In this document: positions 59,340 through 64,000 of the stretch, piece by piece
How the letters are laid out: each line of letters opens with the position of its first letter
Numbering within the stretch: the stretch's first letter is position 1
The notes under the pieces: generated by a model
Told to the model about the DNA's origin: nothing
The model's input: only the letters and a program-made list of their open reading frames with translations
Database searches by the model: none
Translations under genes and position numbers: made by a program
Origin: Ceratodon purpureus
Taxonomy: Eukaryota > Streptophyta > Bryopsida > Pseudoditrichales > Ditrichaceae
NCBI GenBank assembly: GCA_014871385.1
Contig: CM026424.1
Location: forward strand, 12,371,115 to 12,435,114
Direction of reading: 5' to 3'
Length of the DNA stretch: 64,000 bases

Positions 59340-60109
59340 CGCTGCCTTTTTAGTCTAGAAATATCAAAATGAAGTCAAGCGAAAACGACTTCTCTTCACA
59401 ATAACATGCTGCCAATGGCCTCACACCCTAAATATGGCAACAAAAGCTGTCCCCAATCTGATGCCGTCCCTGTATCCAAAACAGTCTCTATTAAAACACA
59501 GCAAGTCCCAGCTCGCAGCTACGATGCATAATTTAGATAACGTAATTACAATGGGGACAACGGACAGCAATGAATCGAAAGGCCCGAGATAATTTCAGCT
59601 CTAAACAGTTTGCCGTGTGCTTCAAACAGCTACACATAATGGAGGAGAAAGGGAAGCACAGAAAAAGCCTGACAACAACCTAAACTGCGGACACTGAGTA
59701 GATAAACACCAGGGTTTTGAACTCATGACATAAGTATTGATTTTTCTGCCTACGAAAAATAATCTCAGAATCATTAACAATTCTTGTCTTAAAACTTGAA
59801 CCCAAAAAAAGTATCACACTGTGCGCTACAGACACAAAAAGCCGCCATGCTTTTTCAGTCTAAGTTTGCCATGATATCAACACACTGAATCGTCCTCAGC
59901 TCAAATGGGAGGCCGGAAAATGCCATATATTGAACACTCTACGTTTGCATACTCGACAATCGCTGAGTGCAAAGTAGAAAAACAAAATAAAATCGGAAGA
60001 ACTAAAGCTGGTTGTCAGATCATCAGATCAGTTGCACCAAACTGTGCACAAGAAACAGTAAAACACAAAAGAGTCTTACAAAATCGCACACACGAAACCT
60101 AGCACCCAC

Positions 60110-60490
60110 CTGAGCAAAACTCCTACGGTACCCAAATTCGATACAAGGCGTGTTGGAAGCAGCGATCTGAGAAGAGGAGTGGGAGATTGGGACAGGAGTT
60201 GGGAGAATTGAGGTGCAGAAAGTGGGATCGGGTGCAGATAAGGAGGCAAAGGCCCAAGGGGCGATCGAGAATTGTAAGGCTGCAGGAGATGCGGAGGCCA
60301 CGCGTGTCGAGAGCGATGGCGATGCACGCCACCTTTGGCCCTCCATCAGTCTCTTTCTCTCGCCTCCGTGCATGCACACGCCTTCCTCCTCCGGTGTCGA
60401 GTCTCGACCCCTTCCCGCACCGTCGAAAGCCTTCGCCTTTCTGAAGCCTAGTGACTGCGACGTTGACCCCTCCCTCATCGCCGTCGCCGT
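60110..60490 (-). other. Probable first exon (leader or N-terminal extension) of the DnaJ-ferredoxin gene
   Basis: GC-rich block between a TATA-like motif and a good donor (CTCAG|GTGGGT, exon end 60110). A matching acceptor with a pyrimidine-rich tract (TTGATATTTCTAG|ACT) lies at 59354, 15 bases before ATG59339. The exon carries a continuous frame from ATG60478 (or ATG60346) to 60110. After this splice it stays in frame with the main ORF through TKKAA. It can therefore be a plain 5' leader or code for up to 128 extra residues. Two other frames are open too, so coding is not proved. Confidence 0.5.
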
Positions 60491-60512
60491 CGCCGTCGTC
60501 TATGTCCCGAAG

Positions 60513-60523
60513 ATATATATATA
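60513..60523 (-). promoter_or_regulatory. TATA box of the DnaJ-ferredoxin gene
   Basis: CTATATATATATC on the minus strand, followed downstream by a CGACGGCGACGG-rich leader. Transcription would start near 60485-60490. Sequence changes at once to AT-rich repeat DNA on the other side. Confidence 0.55.
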
Positions 60524-60917
60524 GTCCGAGGTGAAGACAGTAAGTTATTGTAATGCAATAGTTCGTTTAATTTAAGGTTTCTAAAATATTATATACCTAT
60601 ATATTTTGAAGCCTTATAAGCAAACCAAAAGACTTGACAAAGTAAATTTGGTGGTGTGGAGGTACGTAAAGATGTTTAGCAAACAAAGATTACAATTAAA
60701 GAACTCAGCATAACAATATCAAAAAATTAAAAGCAATAATTTTTTATATTTCAATTGGTAAAAATTATAATAAGATTTGTTTCTTATGAAGAAAAAAAAC
60801 TTATATTTAAACTTCATGTAATTATTTTTTTAAAGTGTGATGATTCAACTATCATATTACATGATATACTAATAGTTAGTTAAAATTAATTTTAAATTCA
60901 TATTCATTATAATTATA

Positions 60918-61066
60918 AAAAGATAGTAGATTTTGATTATACTATATGATTTAAAAATGAATTTAAATAACATGTTCCGATTTAAACAATTTTCAAATTT
61001 TTTTTTAATTGTTGTTTATTGTTAGTCTTTTAAACTTAATAGTTGATGCTAAATGGAAACAAGAAG
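60918..61066 (+). repeat. Direct repeat, left copy (partner 62771-62912)
   Basis: Shares with 62771-62912 blocks such as AGATAGTAGATT, AATTTAAATAA, TTAATTGTTGTT/AAATTGTTATT and TTGTTAGTC(T)TTTAAAC, in the same order and orientation, strongly diverged. The pair encloses the minisatellite and the small ORF. Confidence 0.6.
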
Positions 61067-61419
61067 AATGGTGGAGTCATCATGGCTCTGTCTTAAAAAG
61101 ACATAAAAATGAGATAGAATGAAGTAAATTTTTTTTTTAAATCCTTTAAAACATCCATTTGGTAATTGCTACATTTATGAATTGATTGTAGTATTAAAGA
61201 TCTAATATGGTTTTTAATATTTGAATATTTTTGAGTATATTGCACAAACTCAAAAAGAAATAGACCTTTGTATTTGTATCAAGTATTGTCAAAAACTTAA
61301 AAACCACTAGCTGTTATAGAAAAAGTAAAAAAAAAATCTAATTTTAATTCATTAAATGTAAAAAACCTTCTCGTTAAAATCTTCAATTAACAAGTTTTTG
61401 AAAAAATCTTATAAATTAT

Positions 61420-61870
61420 TAACCTTTGAACAAATGCATACTTATGAATACCTTTTGAAGATATGTATTTTGGGTTGATAATTTGAATAAATGCCTTTCA
61501 ACATATACATTTGAGTAATACATTTTTTGAATAAATTACAATGAGTAAATGCCTTTGAACAATTGTTTTTCCACCAATACCTTTGAGAAAATGTGAATGC
61601 CTTTGCAAAATTGCAAAAATGTAAAAGATATAAAAAATATGAATGCTTTTGAGTGAACATTTAAGAATCATTCTAAATGCTTAAATTTTTTAAATAATCA
61701 CAATTAGAGCTTTTTGAGTTGTGGCTTTTGAATTCCGGCTTTTGAGTTGAGGCTTTTGTGTTTAGACTTTTGAGTTCATGCTTTTGAAGTTCATGCTTTT
61801 AATTTAGACTTTCGAGTAATTTGATTAATTTGAATAATTTGAGGAATTTGAGTAATTTGAGGTCGTGCAT
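61420..61870 (+). repeat. Composite minisatellite (GCCTTTGA, GGCTTTTGAGTT and TAATTTGAG units)
   Basis: Three successive unit types: AATGCCTTTGA-type every 25-35 bases to about 61660; GGCTTTTGAGTTNA-type every 18-20 bases at 61705-61810; then a TAATTTGAG-like 10-mer to about 61862. The shared core TTTGAG suggests one repeat evolving along its length. Minus-strand ORF 61442-61660 is a by-product. Confidence 0.75.
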
Positions 61871-62450
61871 CGCATCATGCGAGTAAAAAAAACATATTTT
61901 ATTTACACCTGATCAATGTAATCTTCAGATGCACGACTAATGTGTACCATTTTCAAAATAGCAGTTGAATTTACCATCTAATCCTTAGTTTACAAAGAAA
62001 CCATTTATTGTAAGTGTTTTTGCACAACAAAATTGTGCAACAATAAACAAGTTCACTTCTTGAGATATGCAAATAATGTCACTCCAGAGATTTAGCAACA
62101 GGTCAAGGAATAGTTGAAACTAGCAACCGAACAATGAACAGATGTAAGCAACTAAGGACATGGTGATCGTATAACCATCATCGTCTGATTTGTTAATTTG
62201 ACTAGTTCTATTCCGGTTGGTAATATTTACCAGCGCCTGTTGCGGGATTTTCTGTTGAGAGTTGGTTTCTTACATCATAGCTATTCTGTTAGCGCATCGG
62301 GTTGCACAGAAGTTGGTGGGTGATGATTCTCTGATATTCGTGATATGCTCATCGTGGTTATTTGATTAGAGCAGGGAGTGTGGCTGCGGCAAATATTGTT
62401 GGCACTTCAACTACCGTAGTACAGGTCTGGAAACAGATCTCGCGATTACC

Positions 62451-62669
62451 ATGGCCAGTACAATATGCAAGAATCATATGTATGACAACCACAGCATGTT
62501 CGCATGTGTAGACCGGGAGAGCAGCAAACGGCTAACCGGAGTATTGTTGTCCAAGATTAACCTCTCGGACTTATTGATGCCGAAGACGTTTTCTCCGGCG
62601 CAGCTAGCAGCGAAGACTCCCACATCACAGAAGAACCTTGATAACCATGAAGCTGGAAAAACAATTTGA
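62451..62669 (+). CDS. Candidate small gene, 72 residues, unknown function
   Basis: ATG in a strong context (GATTACCATGGCC) opens 72 codons in a balanced-GC island (about 62.1-62.69 kb) inside very AT-rich DNA. The peptide (MASTICKNHMYDNHSM..., ending NLDNHEAGKTI) is soluble, mixed in composition, without signal peptide, membrane segment or known motif. Two Cys are seen near the N-terminus. It may be a lineage-specific small protein, the last exon of a larger gene, or a captured gene fragment between the direct repeats at 60918 and 62771. No family recognised. Confidence 0.35.
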   Translation: MASTICKNHMYDNHSMFACVDRESSKRLTGVLLSKINLSDLLMPKTFSPAQLAAKTPTSQKNLDNHEAGKTI

Positions 62670-62770
62670 CAAAAACTTTCTTTTCAACACAAAATCACAT
62701 CAACCGCCATATGTAATGGAAGTAGAACTCTTAAAGAATATGCCTCTTTTTTATGTGGCTAAAAACCAAA

Positions 62771-62912
62771 GATAGTAGATTGTGATTAGATAATATTATT
62801 TTAAAATAAATTTAAATAATATGATTTGATTTAAATAAATTTTTAATTTTTTAAAAATTGTTATTTCTTGTTAGTCCTTTAAACCTAATAAACGATGTAA
62901 TATAAAAACAAA
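62771..62912 (+). repeat. Direct repeat, right copy (partner 60918-61066)
   Basis: See the left copy for shared blocks. The copies are about 1.85 kb apart, and no reverse-transcriptase coding lies between them, so an LTR pair is possible but not shown. Confidence 0.6.
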
Positions 62913-64000
62913 AGACTTTGTTTGAAAAACATATCATACTCTCATCCTTAACATAGTCTATTGTAGTCATAAAAAGAATTGTATTTTAAGTAGGTAATTT
63001 GAACAATTCCCAATATAGGATTGATTTGATATATTATTCTTTATGAAATTAGAATATATATAAAATACTCCTAGTGTTGCGACACCCGGACGTGAATGGT
63101 GTGAGAAAAATTGAAGTACCCTTGCCAAGCCGTACTTATCAGTTCACTACAAAAAATGTTCGAACTTTGATGAAGGTAATTTTATATTTGATTAATTATA
63201 TCCAAACTCGTACTAGATTCAACTGGAGTCATTCAAACAAGCAAAGTTTATGTTGTGCTTCCAAGCGTTGTAATAGACAAATGTATTTTGTCAATTTAGA
63301 TTGTGCTAAAAAATATATCATTATCATTATCATTAGAAATCCAAGGTAGTGCAAAAAAATACATATGTTTCTTGCCAAATTATTATTATTGATGAAAATC
63401 ACAATAAGATTGTTTATATCATACATTGTGATATGCTGCTTTTAATTCTTGATATCAAATTGTTCATATATGTATTAAATTCCATTTGCTATGCTTGAAT
63501 TGAATTATGAAATTATTTTAGTAAGTAAGTTTCATGAATTTTAAATATTAAGAACATCTTTAATATGAGAATTTTTCAAAATATTATTTGATGTGTAATT
63601 TTGTGTATATTAATTTTAAATTTATTTCCTTTAAAAACATTATTGAAGTTTTTTTTGAGTTTTTTTAAAGCAAACTTTTTAAAGCAAATTCTGTAAATTA
63701 AATTTAGATAAGATTAAATATTTAACTTAAATAAAAATAAAAATTCAGCATCAGAATTAAAACTTTCAACCAATTTCATTATAAGTGAAAAAATCAAATA
63801 TACAATTGATTTCATGAACACTAAAATATAATATACTACATATCTAATCATGCAGCAAAATTCAAATATGCATTAAAACATCATTAATATATATCCTTTC
63901 AATATAATATTTTGAACATCTTGTATTTAAATATTTTTTATTTAAATAAACTATTTGATCAAGTATGTCAAAAAATCTTATAAATTGTTTATTTTGTAAA
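62913..64000. other. AT-rich gene-free DNA
   Basis: A plus ORF at 63074-63349 begins in a short GC-richer patch (CACCCGGACGTGAATGG) and might be an exon relic, but the rest is AT-rich, with a short ATC/ATT repeat at 63318-63338. Nothing else supported to the window edge. Confidence 0.55.

Larger units (their letters stand above)
60524..62450. other. AT-rich upstream DNA, GC-richer after about 62.1 kb
   Basis: No supported gene. Contains one copy of a direct repeat (60918-61066) and the minisatellite at 61420-61870. From about 62.1 to 62.45 kb the composition becomes balanced ahead of the small ORF at 62451. Confidence 0.55.

Noticed and set aside
60918..62912. LTR retrotransposon between the 60918 and 62771 repeats
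   Set aside because: The copies are strongly diverged, only about 145 bp long, lack TG...CA ends, and enclose no gag or pol sequence.
1..64000. CRISPR arrays, bacterial operons, defence islands or phage genes
   Set aside because: Repeats here are degenerate minisatellites or TIRs without regular unique spacers, genes have spliceosomal introns, and no phage or bacterial gene cluster is seen.

Overview
The window looks like nuclear DNA of a land plant, most probably a non-seed plant such as a bryophyte or lycophyte. Evidence for a green-lineage nucleus: spliced genes with GT-AG introns, a DnaJ protein with a bacterial-type ferredoxin motif behind a transit-like N-terminus (a plant plastid family), a U-box/ARM E3 ligase of the PUB20-24 kind, and plant-type MITEs. 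Evidence against a flowering plant: a SIRT7-like sirtuin, whereas flowering plants are generally described as having only an SRT1 (SIRT6-like) and an SRT2 (SIRT4-like) gene. The organism assignment is an inference.

Layout. 5.2-7.4 kb (+): five-exon gene for an organelle-targeted Rdx (SelH/SelW-like) protein whose CxxC site is replaced. 8.0-9.9 kb (-): five-exon SIRT7-like deacylase, tail to tail with the Rdx gene, with an ATG-rich pentamer repeat over its start. 24.0-25.4 kb (-): intronless U-box/ARM ligase. 46.0-46.4 kb (-): small secreted peptide precursor with a TATA box. 56.0-60.5 kb (-): eight coding exons of a DnaJ-ferredoxin protein, plus a probable upstream leader exon whose reading frame could extend the protein. 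A 72-codon ORF at 62.45 kb (+) is a weaker candidate.

The rest, well over 80 % of the window, is AT-rich intergenic DNA rich in non-autonomous elements. It holds two Stowaway MITEs in opposite orientation, a 103-bp CACTA-type MITE with a CAT target duplication, two copies of a CCGTAACACCA-ended MITE, and two further elements with long terminal inverted repeats. It also holds a foldback element whose arms are 30-bp tandem repeats around gene fragments, a decayed transposase, minisatellites, and five elements bounded by TTAA with C-rich ends. The TTAA group looks piggyBac-like and is the most unexpected repeat finding.

The genes do not form a pathway. Two (DnaJ-ferredoxin, Rdx) are probably organellar and redox-linked, one (sirtuin) is probably nuclear/nucleolar, one (U-box) belongs to ubiquitin signalling, and one is secreted. 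No operon-like or defence-system organisation was seen. All exon models were built by eye from splice sites and frame continuity; no database search was possible.
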